Notes: generated by a model not told the origin, from the letters alone. Numbered from the stretch's first letter, positions 1 to 10,051 are shown. The stretch: DNA of 64,000 nucleotides from Pseudogemmobacter faecipullorum (GCF_020539525.1 NZ_JACDXX010000001.1:124001-188000), one strand, 5' to 3'. A program made the numbers and translations.

Positions 1-275
1 AGTTCAAGAATACCATCGAGCAGGCCATTGCCCGCGCGCAGGATCGAAACCAGCGCCAGCTTCCGGCCCTCGATCACCGGGGCCTCCATGGTCTCGATCG
101 GGGTTTCGATGGTTTCGGTGGTCAGCGGCAGTTCGCGGGTGACCTCATAGGCCAGCAGCAGGCTGATCTCGCGCAAGAGCTTGCGGAACCCCGCGGTCGA
201 GGTCTCCTTTTTGCGCATGATCGTAAGCTTATGGCTCACCAGAGGATGGGTGACGATGGTCAGATGTTGCGGCAT
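1..275 (-). CDS. upp: Uracil phosphoribosyltransferase, C-terminal part cut by window edge
   Basis: Converts uracil and PRPP to UMP in pyrimidine salvage. Only the N-terminal 91 or so residues are inside the window; the rest lies beyond base 1. The visible protein starts [18 protein letters not shown] and continues with [27 protein letters not shown] and a [15 protein letters not shown] segment, all characteristic of Upp (the LRAG loop is conserved near the PRPP site). The ATG at 275 lies 2 nt after the add stop codon, so it is the last visible gene of the cdd-deoA-deoB-add-upp salvage operon and is probably translationally coupled to add. Assignment is from sequence recognition and context. 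Confidence 0.93.
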   Translation of the reverse strand, partial: MPQHLTIVTHPLVSHKLTIMRKKETSTAGFRKLLREISLLLAYEVTRELPLTTETIETPIETMEAPVIEGRKLALVSILRAGNGLLDGILE

Positions 276-277
276 TC

Positions 278-1294
278 TCAGCCCTCCAGCTTAGCGGTGA
301 TCCGCTTTCTGGTATCGGGATCACAGAAAGCGGCGTCAAGCGCCTGCAGTGCAATCCGCCGGAACTGCGGCTCCTCCCAGTCGAAAGCGCGATGCAGAGC
401 GGCGAATTCCTTAGCCAGGCTGGTGCGGAAGAAGGGCGGGTCATCGGTCGAGATGCTGAGCTTCACCCCGCGCCGCTCCAGCTCGGCCACCGGATGGTGG
501 CGGATATCCGGATAGAGGCCGAGGGCGAGATTCGATCCGGGGCAAAGCTCAAGATGAATTTCGCGCTCGGCCAGCAGATCGACAAGCGCCAGATCCTCAA
601 TCGCGCGCACCCCATGACCAAGGCGCGACGGCGCCCAGGCGGCAAGGCTGTCGCGGATCCCCTCTGGCCCGCGCCATTCCCCGGCATGGGCGGTCAGGCC
701 CAGCCCGGCCTCGCGGGCACAGTCAAAGCCCCAGCTGAAATCGGCAGGGGAAAGCACCGTCTCATCGCCGCCGATGCCAAAGCCACAGATGAAGTCTCCG
801 GCGGTCTCGGCGGCGCAGAGCGCGGCGCGGCGGGCTTGTTCCGGCCCGAAATGACGCACGGCCGTCACCACGCCGCGCAATGTGATCCCCAGTGTCGCCT
901 CGGCCTCACGCGCCGCCTCGGCCATAGCCCCGAGGTAATCGCGCCAGGCTGCCAGCTCGCCGCCGCCGCAGAAATCGGGCGAGAGGAATATCTCGCCATA
1001 GAGGACACCATCGGCGGCGCGCTCTTCGGCCACGGCCAGCAGCAGGCGGCGGTAATCGGCGGGCGTGCGCAGAACCGAGCTTGCCGCCTCATAGACCTTC
1101 AGGAAATGCGGGAAATCCTTCCAGGCATAGCCGCCCTCTGCGGCAAAAATACCCGAGATATCCATATGTTTCTCTGCCGCCAGCCCGCGGATGAAAGCGG
1201 GCGGCGCCGCCCCTTCCAGATGCAGATGCAGCTCAACCTTGGCGAGACGCCTCATATCCTGCAAAAGTTCTGACGGCCTGTCCTCGCGCTGCAC
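278..1294 (-). CDS. add: Adenosine deaminase
   Basis: Deaminates adenosine or deoxyadenosine to inosine in purine salvage; cytosolic zinc enzyme. The 338-residue product shows the metal-binding HLHLEG motif at residues 23-28, a GIGGDE segment, HAGE further on, and the late STDDPP motif carrying the metal-binding aspartate. The chosen start is a GTG at 1294 preceded by AAAGGA about 7 nt upstream; an ATG at 1255 ([12 protein letters not shown]) is a possible shorter alternative. The gene follows deoB after 57 nt and abuts upp. It could be an adenine deaminase-like member of the family, but its place in a nucleoside operon supports adenosine deaminase. Confidence 0.88.
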   Translation of the reverse strand: MQREDRPSELLQDMRRLAKVELHLHLEGAAPPAFIRGLAAEKHMDISGIFAAEGGYAWKDFPHFLKVYEAASSVLRTPADYRRLLLAVAEERAADGVLYGEIFLSPDFCGGGELAAWRDYLGAMAEAAREAEATLGITLRGVVTAVRHFGPEQARRAALCAAETAGDFICGFGIGGDETVLSPADFSWGFDCAREAGLGLTAHAGEWRGPEGIRDSLAAWAPSRLGHGVRAIEDLALVDLLAEREIHLELCPGSNLALGLYPDIRHHPVAELERRGVKLSISTDDPPFFRTSLAKEFAALHRAFDWEEPQFRRIALQALDAAFCDPDTRKRITAKLEG

Positions 1295-1351
1295 GGCTGA
1301 TCCTTTCCAAATGGTCTCGCCGGGCGAGCAATAGCCCAGGGTCAGCGCAAT

Positions 1352-2548
1352 TCACAGGAAAGAGCTACCCCTGCCCGGCAGCACCAGCCCGAGATGGCGC
1401 GCGACCGAGGCACCGACATCGGCAAAGCCACAAAGGCCGATGCTCTTTGCCCCCGGACCATAGCCCAGCACCGGCACCCGCTCGCGGGTATGTTCGGTGC
1501 CATGCCAGGTTGGATCATTGCCATGATCGGCAGTGAAGATCGCCAGATCACCCGGCCGCAACTGCGCAAAGAAACGCGGCAGCGCCGCATCAAAGCGCTC
1601 CAGCGCCCGGGCATAGCCCGAAACGTCGCGGGGATGGCCATAGAGCGTGTCGAATTCGACGAAATTCGCGAAGGTCAGCGAGCCCTCCTCAGCCTTCCCC
1701 CCGAGCTGCACCAGATGCTCAAACAGATCGGCATCCGAAGCGCCTTTCCATAATCTCCCGATGCCCTGCATCGAGAAAATATCACCGATCTTGCCGATGG
1801 CATGGGTGGCACGCCCGGCCTCTGCCACGCAGTCGAGCAGGGTCGGCCCGGGCGGAGCCATGGCAAAATCACGGCGGTTCGGGGTGCGTCTGGTGGCACC
1901 GCAGGTGCCGCTGAACGGTCGCGCGATCACCCGCCCGACCCGCTGGCTGTGCAGGATCGGGGCCAGCTCCTCGCAAAGACGGATCAGCCGGTCGAGCCCG
2001 AACCATTCCTCATGCGCCGCGATCTGCAGCACCGAATCCGCCGAAGTGTAGCAGATCGGCCAGAGGCTCTGGCGGTGCTCCTCGCAATAGCGGGCGATGA
2101 CCGGCAGGCCGGCGGCATGGCAATTGCCAAGGATGCCCTCGGTGCCGGCCAGGCGGCAGATCGCTTCGGTCAGCTCTGGCGGGAAAGCCGGTTGCCGGTC
2201 GGGAAACAGGGTCCAGTCCCAGGGCACCGGCTGGCCCGCAAGCTCCCAATGGCCCGAGGGCGTGTCTTTGCCCTGTGAGACCTCTGTCGCCGCCCCCCAG
2301 AGACCTTCGGGCCGGGCGCCAAGCCCCGGCGCCTGCTCGCCTGAGGCCAGCTCAATCGCCCGCCCCAGCCCCAGCCGGTCGAGATGCGGCAGGAAAAGCG
2401 GGCCGGAGCGCCCCTCGCGGGCTTTACCGTCGGCGCAGGCCCTGGCGATATGCAGGAGTGTATTCGCCCCCTCATCGCCAAAGGCCGCCGCATCGGGCGC
2501 ACCACCGCAGCCGACAGAATCGAGCACGATCAGAAAGGCACGCGCCAT
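1352..2548 (-). CDS. deoB: Phosphopentomutase
   Basis: Interconverts (deoxy)ribose-1-phosphate and (deoxy)ribose-5-phosphate, feeding sugar from nucleosides into central metabolism. The 398-residue protein belongs to the alkaline-phosphatase fold metalloenzymes. It begins MARAFLIVLDSVGCGGAPDA with the metal-binding Asp, has an SQGKDTPSGHWE segment carrying the phosphorylated Thr region, and ends with DHGNDPTWHGTEHTRE, which supplies metal-binding Asp and His residues. Length matches the family. ATG at 2548 starts 2 nt after the deoA stop, indicating tight coupling. Confidence 0.96.
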   Translation of the reverse strand: MARAFLIVLDSVGCGGAPDAAAFGDEGANTLLHIARACADGKAREGRSGPLFLPHLDRLGLGRAIELASGEQAPGLGARPEGLWGAATEVSQGKDTPSGHWELAGQPVPWDWTLFPDRQPAFPPELTEAICRLAGTEGILGNCHAAGLPVIARYCEEHRQSLWPICYTSADSVLQIAAHEEWFGLDRLIRLCEELAPILHSQRVGRVIARPFSGTCGATRRTPNRRDFAMAPPGPTLLDCVAEAGRATHAIGKIGDIFSMQGIGRLWKGASDADLFEHLVQLGGKAEEGSLTFANFVEFDTLYGHPRDVSGYARALERFDAALPRFFAQLRPGDLAIFTADHGNDPTWHGTEHTRERVPVLGYGPGAKSIGLCGFADVGASVARHLGLVLPGRGSSFL

Positions 2549-2550
2549 GT

Positions 2551-3864
2551 TCAGCCAATCCTCTGCAGGATAAGAGGGGGTTGCGATGGCATCGCGCTTT
2601 GCGGGCCGATGCGACAGGCGCGCTGCACCGCCGCCACCGCCTCGAGCGCCGCCCCGCGGCTGTCAGCATGGACCCGGGCCATCGGCTGGCCCCGGGTCAC
2701 CGCCTCACCGGGCAGGGCAATATCGCTCAGTCCAACGCCATGATGCAGCCGGTCGCTTTCATGCAGACGGCCACCGCCCAGCCGCACCACGGCATGGCCG
2801 AGCTGCTCACCATCGAGGGCAACCAGCCTGCCGGTTTCCGGCGCAGGCACTTCCAGCACCACGGCCGCCGCAGGCAGGCGGTCGCGCCAGTGCTCGACAA
2901 AATCACCCGGTCCGCCCTGGGCCCTGACCATACGGCCAAAGATCTCGGCCGCCTGCCCGCCTTCGATCGTCGCGCGCAGGCGCCTTGCACCATCCCCGGC
3001 ATCGGCAGCCAGACCAGCAAGTGCCAGCACCTCGCCGCCCAGCTGCGCCGTCAGTTCCACCAGCCGTGATCCCGCTGCCGCCCCGGTCAGCGCCAGCATC
3101 ACCTCTGTCACCTCCAGCGCATTTCCGGCCGAGCGCACCAGCGGCTGCTCCATATCGGTGATCAGCGCCGAGGTCATACAGCCCGCATCCTGGGCGGTGG
3201 TCACCAGCGACTGCGCCAGCGCCTCTGCCTCTGCCCGGGTTTTCATGAAAGCCCCCGAGCCGCATTTCACATCGAGCACCAGCGCATCGAGACCAGCCGC
3301 CAGTTTCTTTGACAGGATTGAGGCAGTGATCAGATCAAGGCTCTCAACCGTCGCACTGACATCGCGGATTGCGTAGAGACGCCGGTCTGCCGGTGCCAGA
3401 TCGCGGCTGGCGGCGATGATGGCACAGCCGATCCTGGCCACCTGGGCGCGAAAGCTCGCCTCATCGGGATCGGTATGAAAGCCCGGGATCGATTCAAGCT
3501 TGTCGAGCGTGCCGCCGGTATGGCCCAGACCCCGCCCCGAAATCATCGGTACAAAGGCACCGCAGGCCGCCAGGGCCGGAGCCAGCAGCAGAGAGACGCA
3601 ATCCCCGATCCCGCCGGTCGAATGCTTATCCACCACCGGGCCGGGCAGATCCCAGGCCATGACCCGGCCGCTGTCGCGCATGGCAAGCGTCAGCGCCACC
3701 CGGGCGGGTTCTGTCAGGCCTTTCAGCAGCACCGCCATGGCAAAAGCCCCGGCCTGAGCATCGCTGACCCGGCCCGAGGCCAGGCCCTGGGCAAACCAGC
3801 TCAGCTCCTCGCGTCGTGGCGATATGCCATTGCGAATTCTGGTGATTATCGCGCGTGCATCCAT
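2551..3864 (-). CDS. deoA: Thymidine phosphorylase
   Basis: Phosphorolysis of thymidine or deoxyuridine to base plus deoxyribose-1-phosphate, which DeoB then isomerises. The 437-residue protein has the glycosyltransferase family 3 N-domain (MDARAIITRIRNG) and the signature block KHSTGGIGDCVSLLLAP followed by SGRGLGHTGGTLDKLES. I start it at ATG 3864 rather than at an upstream in-frame codon (3927), because GAGGAGGGG lies 6 nt before it and the protein then begins at the usual family N-terminus. The upstream neighbour cdd ends 14 nt before this start. Confidence 0.95.
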   Translation of the reverse strand: MDARAIITRIRNGISPRREELSWFAQGLASGRVSDAQAGAFAMAVLLKGLTEPARVALTLAMRDSGRVMAWDLPGPVVDKHSTGGIGDCVSLLLAPALAACGAFVPMISGRGLGHTGGTLDKLESIPGFHTDPDEASFRAQVARIGCAIIAASRDLAPADRRLYAIRDVSATVESLDLITASILSKKLAAGLDALVLDVKCGSGAFMKTRAEAEALAQSLVTTAQDAGCMTSALITDMEQPLVRSAGNALEVTEVMLALTGAAAGSRLVELTAQLGGEVLALAGLAADAGDGARRLRATIEGGQAAEIFGRMVRAQGGPGDFVEHWRDRLPAAAVVLEVPAPETGRLVALDGEQLGHAVVRLGGGRLHESDRLHHGVGLSDIALPGEAVTRGQPMARVHADSRGAALEAVAAVQRACRIGPQSAMPSQPPLILQRIG

Positions 3865-3877
3865 CTTCGCCCCCTCC

Positions 3878-4312
3878 TCAGCCCTCATCGCCACCGCGTT
3901 GCGGCGGCGCGAAATGCGACCGGCCAAAGGCAGCGGGCAAAAGCGCCTGCAGTGGCAGCTGGCAGATGGCGCCGGATGTGGTCGCCATGGTCACCACCAG
4001 ATCGGGCGCGGCGAATTCGGCGATTTTCTGGCGGCAGCCACCACAGGGTGCGACCGGCTCGGGCGCATCGGCAATGATGGCAATCGCCCGGATCTGGCGC
4101 CCGCCTGCCGCACAAAGCGCCGCAATCGCCCCCGCCTCGGCACAGGTTCCCTCGGGATAGGCGATATTCTCGACATTGACCCCGGTATAGATCTCGCCAC
4201 TCCCGCCCCGCAGGGCGGCCCCGACCAGAAATCCCGAATAGGGCGCATAGGCCTGCAGGCGGATCTGTGCTGCCCGCGCAATCAACTCGGTATCCGGCAC
4301 AGATTCGGGCAT
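3878..4312 (-). CDS. cdd: Cytidine deaminase
   Basis: Hydrolytic deamination of cytidine or deoxycytidine to uridine or deoxyuridine; zinc-dependent, homotetrameric type by length (144 residues). Visible motifs are YAPYSGFLVGAAL, TGVNVENIAYPEGTCAEAGAI (with the Cys-Ala-Glu zinc/catalytic element) and APCGGCRQKIAEF (two zinc cysteines). Start is ATG 4312 preceded by GGAGAG about 8 nt upstream; a longer frame to 4372 has no ribosome site. It is the first gene of the minus-strand salvage operon, whose promoter must lie in the 211-nt divergent gap shared with maeB. Confidence 0.94.
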   Translation of the reverse strand: MPESVPDTELIARAAQIRLQAYAPYSGFLVGAALRGGSGEIYTGVNVENIAYPEGTCAEAGAIAALCAAGGRQIRAIAIIADAPEPVAPCGGCRQKIAEFAAPDLVVTMATTSGAICQLPLQALLPAAFGRSHFAPPQRGGDEG

Positions 4313-4523
4313 AAAATCTCTCCGATCAAGGCTGCAATCCTGGCCTGAACCCTGTTTCGCCGCAAGCGCCACCCCGGCGTAAACTGCGGCGAAGGGCCTG
4401 AGTGAGGCCGGATTTCATCACAGATTGCAAAGCCTGTGAGAAACTATTCGCCGGCGTCAATGCGGCGGATTGGCATAAATTCCTGGATGATTTAAGGTTA
4501 AACAAATTTTTGAGGAGGCACCT
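4313..4523. promoter_or_regulatory. Divergent intergenic region cdd / maeB with a TTGCAAA site
   Basis: This 211-nt gap separates the minus-strand salvage operon from maeB. It contains AGATTGCAAAGCCTG at 4422-4436, which matches 14 of 15 bases of a block at 6881-6895 upstream of prpE, and an AT-rich stretch just before the maeB ribosome site GAGGAGG (4512-4518). TTTGCAAA is the half-site I recall for ScfR/PccR-type short-chain acyl-CoA regulators. Regulation is an inference; no clear -35/-10 pair stood out. Confidence 0.45.
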
Positions 4524-6815
4524 ATGTCGAGCGGATTCCCCAATGATGCAGCAAAGACTGCGCGTCAGGCGGCGCTGGACTACCACGAGTTTCCAAAACC
4601 AGGCAAACTCGAAATCCGCGCCACGAAGCCGCTTGCCAATGGCCGCGACCTGAGCCGGGCCTATAGCCCCGGGGTCGCGGAAGCCTGTCTCGAGATCAAA
4701 GCCGATCCCGCCACCGCGCATCGCTATACCTCGCGCGGCAATCTGGTCGCGGTGGTCACCAATGGCACGGCGGTGCTGGGCCTTGGCAATATCGGTGCGC
4801 TCGCCTCCAAGCCGGTGATGGAGGGCAAGGCGGTCCTGTTCAAGAAATTCGCCAATATCGACTGTTTCGACATCGAGCTGGATCAGCCCGACCCCGAAAA
4901 GCTGGCCGAAATCGTCTGTGCGATGGAACCCTCGTTCGGCGCGATCAATCTTGAGGATATCAAGGCGCCCGATTGCTTTATCGTCGAGAAAATCTGCCGC
5001 GAGCGGATGAATATTCCGGTGTTCCACGACGACCAGCACGGCACGGCCATCGTGGTCGGGGCAGCGGCAACCAATGCGCTGATCGTGACCGGCAAAAAGG
5101 CCGATGAGATCAAACTGGTCTCGACCGGCGGCGGCGCGGCGGGGATCGCCTGCCTTGAGATGCTGGTGAAACTGGGGGTAAAGCGCGAGAATATCTGGCT
5201 TTGCGATATCGACGGCCTCGTCTACCACGGCCGCGAATCCCAGATGACCCCGCAAAAGGCCGCTTTCGCACAAGGCAACAGCCCGGCCAGCCTCGCCGAT
5301 GTCATCGGCGGTGCGGATATGTTCCTCGGCCTCTCCGGCCCGGGCGTGCTGAGCCCGGAAATGGTGGCGCAGATGGCGCCGCGCCCGATCATTTTCGCTC
5401 TGGCCAATCCGACGCCCGAGATCAGCCCCGAAGCGGTGCGCTCGGTCGCCCCGGAGGCAATCATCGCCACCGGCCGCTCAGATTATCCCAATCAGGTCAA
5501 TAACGTCCTGTGCTTTCCCTTCATCTTCCGCGGTGCGCTGGATGTCGGTGCCACCACGATCAATGACGAGATGAAACTGGCCTGTATCGAGGGGATCGCG
5601 GCGCTTGCGCGCCAGACCACCTCGGCCGAAGCCGCCGCCGCCTATCAGGGCGAGAAAATGACCTTTGGCGCCGATTACCTGATCCCAAAACCTTTCGATC
5701 CGCGGCTGATGGGGGTTGTCGCCTCGGCAGTGGCGGGTGCCGCCATGGCCTCCGGCGTGGCCAGCCGCCCGCTCGACTGCCTCGAGAGCTATCGCCAGAA
5801 GCTCGACAGCTCGGTCTTCAGATCAGCACTGCTGATGCGCCCGGTGTTTGAGGCAGCCCGCACCGCCACCCGCCGCATTGTCTTTGCCGAGGGCGAGGAT
5901 GAGCGGGTGCTGCGTGCCGCCAATGCCATGCTGGAGGAAACCACCGATGTGCCTATCCTGATCGGTCGCCCTGAAGTGGTCGAGGCACGCTGCGAGCGCG
6001 CCGGGCTGAACATCCGCCCCGGCCGTGATTTCCACCTGGTAAACCCCGAAAATGACCCGCGCTACCGCGACTACTGGGGCACCTATCACGAGCTGATGGC
6101 GCGCCAGGGCGTCAGCCCCGATCTCGCCCGCGCCATCATGCGCACCAATTCGACCGCCATTGCCGCCGTCATGGTGCATCGCAATGAGGCCGACAGCATG
6201 ATCTGCGGCATGTTCGGCGAATATCACTGGCATCTGAAATATGTCCGCCAGGTGCTTGCGCGCGGCGGGTTGCATCCGGTCGGCGCGCTGTCTCTGATGA
6301 TCCTCGAGGATGGCCCGCTGTTCATCGCCGATACCCATGTTCACCCCGAGCCAACCGCGCATCAGATCATGGAAACGGTGATCGGCGCGGCGCGACATGT
6401 GCGCCGCTTCGGCCTCGAACCGCAGATTGCGCTCTGCTCGCAAAGCCAGTTCGGCAATATGGATACCCATTCCGGGCGGGTGATGCGCGAGGCCCTGCAG
6501 CTGCTCGATGAGCGCGAACCCGATTTTGCCTATGAGGGGGAAATGAACGTCGACAGCGCGCTTGACCTGACGCTGCGCGAGCGCCATCTGCCGGGCGGGC
6601 GGCTCAGCGGCCCGGCCAATGTGCTGGTCTTTGCCTCGGCAGATACGGCCTCGGGGGTGCGCAACACCCTGAAAATGAAAGCGGGCGGGCTGGAAGTCGG
6701 GCCGATCCTGATGGGGATGGGCAATAAGGCCCATGTCGTCACCCCCTCTATCTCGGCGCGCGGCCTGCTGAATATGTCCGCCATCGCCGGTACACCGGTC
6801 TCGGTTTACGGCTGA
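4524..6815 (+). CDS. maeB: NADP-dependent malic enzyme with C-terminal phosphotransacetylase-like domain
   Basis: Oxidative decarboxylation of malate to pyruvate with NADP. The 763-residue protein is the two-domain MaeB type: malic enzyme N-half (residues about 1-430; [68 protein letters not shown]) and a phosphotransacetylase-like C-half (about 430-760; [35 protein letters not shown]) that usually acts as an allosteric acetyl-CoA-sensing module. Strong GAGGAGG ribosome site 6 nt before ATG. A TTGCAAA-type site lies about 90 nt upstream. It is useful during growth on acetate or C1-derived acetyl-CoA, where it supplies pyruvate. Confidence 0.96.
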   Translation: MSSGFPNDAAKTARQAALDYHEFPKPGKLEIRATKPLANGRDLSRAYSPGVAEACLEIKADPATAHRYTSRGNLVAVVTNGTAVLGLGNIGALASKPVMEGKAVLFKKFANIDCFDIELDQPDPEKLAEIVCAMEPSFGAINLEDIKAPDCFIVEKICRERMNIPVFHDDQHGTAIVVGAAATNALIVTGKKADEIKLVSTGGGAAGIACLEMLVKLGVKRENIWLCDIDGLVYHGRESQMTPQKAAFAQGNSPASLADVIGGADMFLGLSGPGVLSPEMVAQMAPRPIIFALANPTPEISPEAVRSVAPEAIIATGRSDYPNQVNNVLCFPFIFRGALDVGATTINDEMKLACIEGIAALARQTTSAEAAAAYQGEKMTFGADYLIPKPFDPRLMGVVASAVAGAAMASGVASRPLDCLESYRQKLDSSVFRSALLMRPVFEAARTATRRIVFAEGEDERVLRAANAMLEETTDVPILIGRPEVVEARCERAGLNIRPGRDFHLVNPENDPRYRDYWGTYHELMARQGVSPDLARAIMRTNSTAIAAVMVHRNEADSMICGMFGEYHWHLKYVRQVLARGGLHPVGALSLMILEDGPLFIADTHVHPEPTAHQIMETVIGAARHVRRFGLEPQIALCSQSQFGNMDTHSGRVMREALQLLDEREPDFAYEGEMNVDSALDLTLRERHLPGGRLSGPANVLVFASADTASGVRNTLKMKAGGLEVGPILMGMGNKAHVVTPSISARGLLNMSAIAGTPVSVYG

Positions 6816-6880
6816 ACAGGGCGGGCGGAGAGAATCAATTTCTCTTCGCCCGCCAGGTTTCCTGCGCCACCCCACAGCAG

Positions 6881-6971
6881 AGTTTGCAAAGCCTGCTGCA
6901 ATTTTCGGGCGAGTTTCCTGACGATGTCGATTTGCAAAATTCTACTCTGTGCAATGGCGGAATTATGCAAA
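6881..6971 (+). promoter_or_regulatory. Cluster of TTTGCAAA sites upstream of prpE
   Basis: In the 250-nt maeB-prpE gap there are two exact palindromic TTTGCAAA octamers (6883-6890 and 6931-6938) and a one-mismatch copy TATGCAAA (6964-6971). From memory, TTTGCAAA-N4-TTTGCAAA is the operator of PccR, an ScfR-family regulator controlling propionyl-CoA assimilation in Rhodobacter; here the spacing differs. Because the next gene is a propionyl-CoA synthetase, a PccR/RamB-like regulator is a reasonable but untested inference. Confidence 0.5.
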
Positions 6972-7065
6972 TCCGCCCGAACTTCGCAGTATTGTTTCCG
7001 GTAACAAAGTTGCGACGCCCCGACCTCTCGCGTAACAAATGACGCGAGGAAGAGGAGTTTATGCG

Positions 7066-8970
7066 ATGAGCTACCCTGAGGTCTATGGCAGCTGGAAGTC
7101 AGATCCGGAGGCCTTCTGGCTGCGCGAAGCCGGGAAGATAGACTGGGTCCGTCCGCCCACCCGCGCCCTGAATGCCGGAGCAGCCCCCCTCTACGAATGG
7201 TTCAGCGATGGCCTGGTGAACACCTGCTGGAATGCCGTCGACCGCCATGTCGAAGCTGGCCGCGGCGCGCAGATCGCCATCATTCATGACAGCCCGGTCA
7301 CCCGGCTGAAACGCGGCATCACCTATAGCCAGCTGCGCGACCGCGTCGCCTCGCTCGCCGGGGCTCTGCGCGCCCAGGGCGTGCAGAAGGGCGACCGGGT
7401 GATCATCTATATGCCGATGATCCCCGAGGCTCTGGAGGCCATGCTGGCCTGCGCCAGGCTGGGCGCGATCCATTCGGTGGTCTTCGGTGGCTTTGCTGCC
7501 AGCGAACTTGCGGTCCGGATCGACGACTGCAAGCCCAAAGCGATCATCGCCGCCTCCTGCGGGATCGAGCCCAGCCGGCTGGTGCGCTATAAGCCACTGC
7601 TGGACCAGGCCCTGACCCTCTCAGACCATCAGCCCGATTTCTGCGTTATTTTCCAACGCGAGGAAGAGGTCGCCGAACTGATCCCGGGGCGCGATCTCGC
7701 CTGGCACACTTTCCAATACGGGGCCGAACCCGCCGAATGCGTGCCGGTCGAGGGCAATCACCCCGCCTATATTCTTTATACCTCGGGCACGACCGGAGCG
7801 CCCAAAGGCGTGGTGCGCGCCACCGGCGGCCACCTGGTGGCGCTGAACTGGACCATGAAGGCGATCTACGACATGAACCCCGGCGAGGTGTTCTGGACCG
7901 CCTCTGACGTTGGCTGGGTCGTGGGTCACTCCTATATCTGCTATGCGCCGCTGATCGCGGGCTGCACAACGGTTGTCTATGAGGGCAAGCCCGTCGGCAC
8001 ACCCGATGCAGGGGCATTCTGGCGCGTCATCTCTGAAAATAAAGTTAAGGCGTTTTTCACCGCCCCCACGGCCCTGCGTGCCATCAAGCGCGAGGACCCC
8101 GAAGGCTTGCTGACCGGGGATTATCCGATGAAGCATCTGAAATATTGCTTCCTCGCCGGCGAGCGCGCCGATCCCGACACCATTGCCTGGGCCGCGAAAC
8201 ATCTGAAAGTGCCGGTGATCGACCATTGGTGGCAGACCGAAACCGGCTGGGCGATTGCCGCCAATCCGATGGGGCTTGGCCCCTTGCCGGTAAAGCCCGG
8301 CAGCCCGACCGTGCCGATGCCAGGCTATGATATCGAGGTTCTCGATGAGGCTGGTCAGCCGGTGCCAGCCGGTACGCTGGGCGCGATTGCGGTAAAACTG
8401 CCGCTGCCGCCTGGCAATCTGCCCGGGCTGTGGAATGGTGAAGAGCGCTTCCGCAAGAGCTATCTCTCTCATTTCCCTGGATATTATGAGACCGGAGACG
8501 CGGGCTATCTCGACGGGGATGGCTATCTCTACATCATGGCCCGCACCGATGATGTGATCAATGTCGCCGGGCACCGGCTCTCGACCGGGGCCATGGAAGA
8601 GGTTCTGGCCTCGCATCCCGAAGTGGCCGAATGCGCCGTGATCGGTGTCGCGGATGCGCTGAAAGGCCAGTCGCCGCTGGGGCTTTTGTGCCTGAACAAG
8701 GGCTCAGCCCGCCCGCATGACGAGATCCTGCGCGAATGCGTCGCGCTGATGCGCGAGCGGATCGGCCCGGTAGCGGATTTCAAGCGCGCTCTGGTGGTCG
8801 AGCGCCTGCCCAAAACCCGCTCGGGAAAAATTCTACGCAGCACTATGGTTAAGATTGCCGACAGCGAGCCGTGGAAAATGCCGGCGACCATCGATGACCC
8901 GGCGGTGCTTGGGGAAATCGCGACCGCTCTGCGCACGCTCGGGCTGGCGCTCAGCCCTTCACAGGCCTGA
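7066..8970 (+). CDS. prpE: Propionyl-CoA synthetase (acyl-CoA synthetase, PrpE type)
   Basis: Activates propionate (and possibly acetate) with ATP and CoA. The 634-residue protein has the AMP-binding signature ILYTSGTTGAPKGVVR, the typical acetyl/propionyl-CoA synthetase block EVFWTASDVGWVVGHSYICYAPL, YETGDAGYLDGDGYLYIMARTDDVINVAGHRLSTGAMEE and a C-terminal PKTRSGKILR with the acetylatable lysine. The SASCGIEPSR-like and WWQTETGW segments resemble PrpE more than AcsA. Start ATG 7066 has AGAGGAG 8 nt upstream; an overlapping ATG-CGA-TGA at 7061 is out of frame. Preceded by TTTGCAAA sites and followed by a hairpin shared with convergent nadK. AcsA function cannot be excluded. Confidence 0.86.
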   Translation: MSYPEVYGSWKSDPEAFWLREAGKIDWVRPPTRALNAGAAPLYEWFSDGLVNTCWNAVDRHVEAGRGAQIAIIHDSPVTRLKRGITYSQLRDRVASLAGALRAQGVQKGDRVIIYMPMIPEALEAMLACARLGAIHSVVFGGFAASELAVRIDDCKPKAIIAASCGIEPSRLVRYKPLLDQALTLSDHQPDFCVIFQREEEVAELIPGRDLAWHTFQYGAEPAECVPVEGNHPAYILYTSGTTGAPKGVVRATGGHLVALNWTMKAIYDMNPGEVFWTASDVGWVVGHSYICYAPLIAGCTTVVYEGKPVGTPDAGAFWRVISENKVKAFFTAPTALRAIKREDPEGLLTGDYPMKHLKYCFLAGERADPDTIAWAAKHLKVPVIDHWWQTETGWAIAANPMGLGPLPVKPGSPTVPMPGYDIEVLDEAGQPVPAGTLGAIAVKLPLPPGNLPGLWNGEERFRKSYLSHFPGYYETGDAGYLDGDGYLYIMARTDDVINVAGHRLSTGAMEEVLASHPEVAECAVIGVADALKGQSPLGLLCLNKGSARPHDEILRECVALMRERIGPVADFKRALVVERLPKTRSGKILRSTMVKIADSEPWKMPATIDDPAVLGEIATALRTLGLALSPSQA

Positions 8971-8975
8971 GCGCA

Positions 8976-9019
8976 GCCGAGATCCTGGCCCCGGAGCTTC
9001 CAAGGGCTAGGATCTCGGC
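8976..9019. terminator. Bidirectional hairpin between convergent prpE and nadK
   Basis: Perfect 11-bp arms GCCGAGATCCT (8976-8986) and AGGATCTCGGC (9009-9019) enclose a further GCCC/GGGC pairing. The hairpin sits exactly in the 60-nt gap between two converging genes. There is no strong T tract on either side, so termination efficiency is uncertain. Confidence 0.7.
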
Positions 9020-9030
9020 CGGATCACCTT

Positions 9031-9795
9031 TCAGACGAACTGCTCGCGGATCAGCCGTTCTTCCAGCCCGTGGCCCGCGTCAAACAACAGGCGATGGCTG
9101 ACCGAAGGCTCGGTCCGCACAATAACCGAGGCCACATCCCGGACCGAAGAGCGGCTGTCCGCATCGGCCATGACCGGGCGCTTCTCAGCATCCAGCACAT
9201 CAAAGCGCACCTCGGCGCTTTTGGGCAATAGCGCCCCGCGCCAGCGCCGTGGCCGGAAGGCGGACATTGCCGTCAGAGCCAGCACTCCGGCCCCGATGGG
9301 CAGGATGGGACCATGGGCCGAGTAGTTATAGGCCGTTGATCCGGCAGGGGTTGCAACAAGCGCGCCATCACAGACCAGTTCGGGCAGACGCTCGCGCCCG
9401 TCGACCGAGACCCGAAGCCTTGCCGCCTGAGCGCCCTGCCGCAGCAAAGACACTTCATTGATCGCCAGCGCCTCGCTGACCTTGCCACGGGTATTCTCGG
9501 CGCGCATCGACAGGGCATTGAGAATTTCTTCCTCAGCCAGCGCGAGTCTTTCAGGAAGCGCCTCTTCCGAAAATTCATTCATCAGAAAGCCGACCGTGCC
9601 GCGGTTCATGCCGTAAACCGGCACGCCCCGGCCCGACTGGGCATGCAGCGTCTGCAGCATGAAGCCATCGCCGCCAAGCGCAACGATCACCGTCGCCCGC
9701 CGCGCCTCAACCTGGCCATAGCGTGCGATCAGCCGGGCCATCGCCTCCTGCGCAACCTCTGTCCTGGAGGCGGTGAACCTGATCCTGAGCGCCAT
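9031..9795 (-). CDS. nadK: NAD kinase
   Basis: Phosphorylates NAD to NADP. The 254-residue protein contains the catalytic GGDGFMLQTLH motif (residues about 41-51), GMNRGTVGFLMNE, and the diagnostic ATPAGSTAYNYSAHGPILPI segment (usually TPTGSTAY). ATG at 9795 is preceded by GGAAAGG. It converges with prpE and is divergent from glyA, so it appears monocistronic. NADPH supply is relevant to the NADPH-consuming monooxygenases downstream, but there is no direct link in the sequence. Confidence 0.94.
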   Translation of the reverse strand: MALRIRFTASRTEVAQEAMARLIARYGQVEARRATVIVALGGDGFMLQTLHAQSGRGVPVYGMNRGTVGFLMNEFSEEALPERLALAEEEILNALSMRAENTRGKVSEALAINEVSLLRQGAQAARLRVSVDGRERLPELVCDGALVATPAGSTAYNYSAHGPILPIGAGVLALTAMSAFRPRRWRGALLPKSAEVRFDVLDAEKRPVMADADSRSSVRDVASVIVRTEPSVSHRLLFDAGHGLEERLIREQFV

Positions 9796-10051
9796 CGCAC
9801 CTTTCCTTTGCGCCAGACCCTGTACCCCAAAGGCTGAAAACTCAAGCCCTCACCACCCGTTACCCTGCTGATGCGCCCCGCCGCCCGCATCCCCCCGGCG
9901 CCACAAGAAAATGCCGGTCAAAGGGCGGAACAATGGCAAGCGCTTCGCCGGCCAGGTCGAAGCGGTCGCTTTATAACCTTTCCCAATGCCCCCTCCTGCT
10001 CTAATGATCGCGGCAACCACAATGACACTGCTGGCCTCACGGAGATCGAGT

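Noticed and set aside
9842-10051. Riboswitch upstream of glyA
   Set aside because: I could not identify aptamer consensus elements of glycine, SAM, SAH or tetrahydrofolate riboswitches in this gap; only a TATAAC hexamer is notable.
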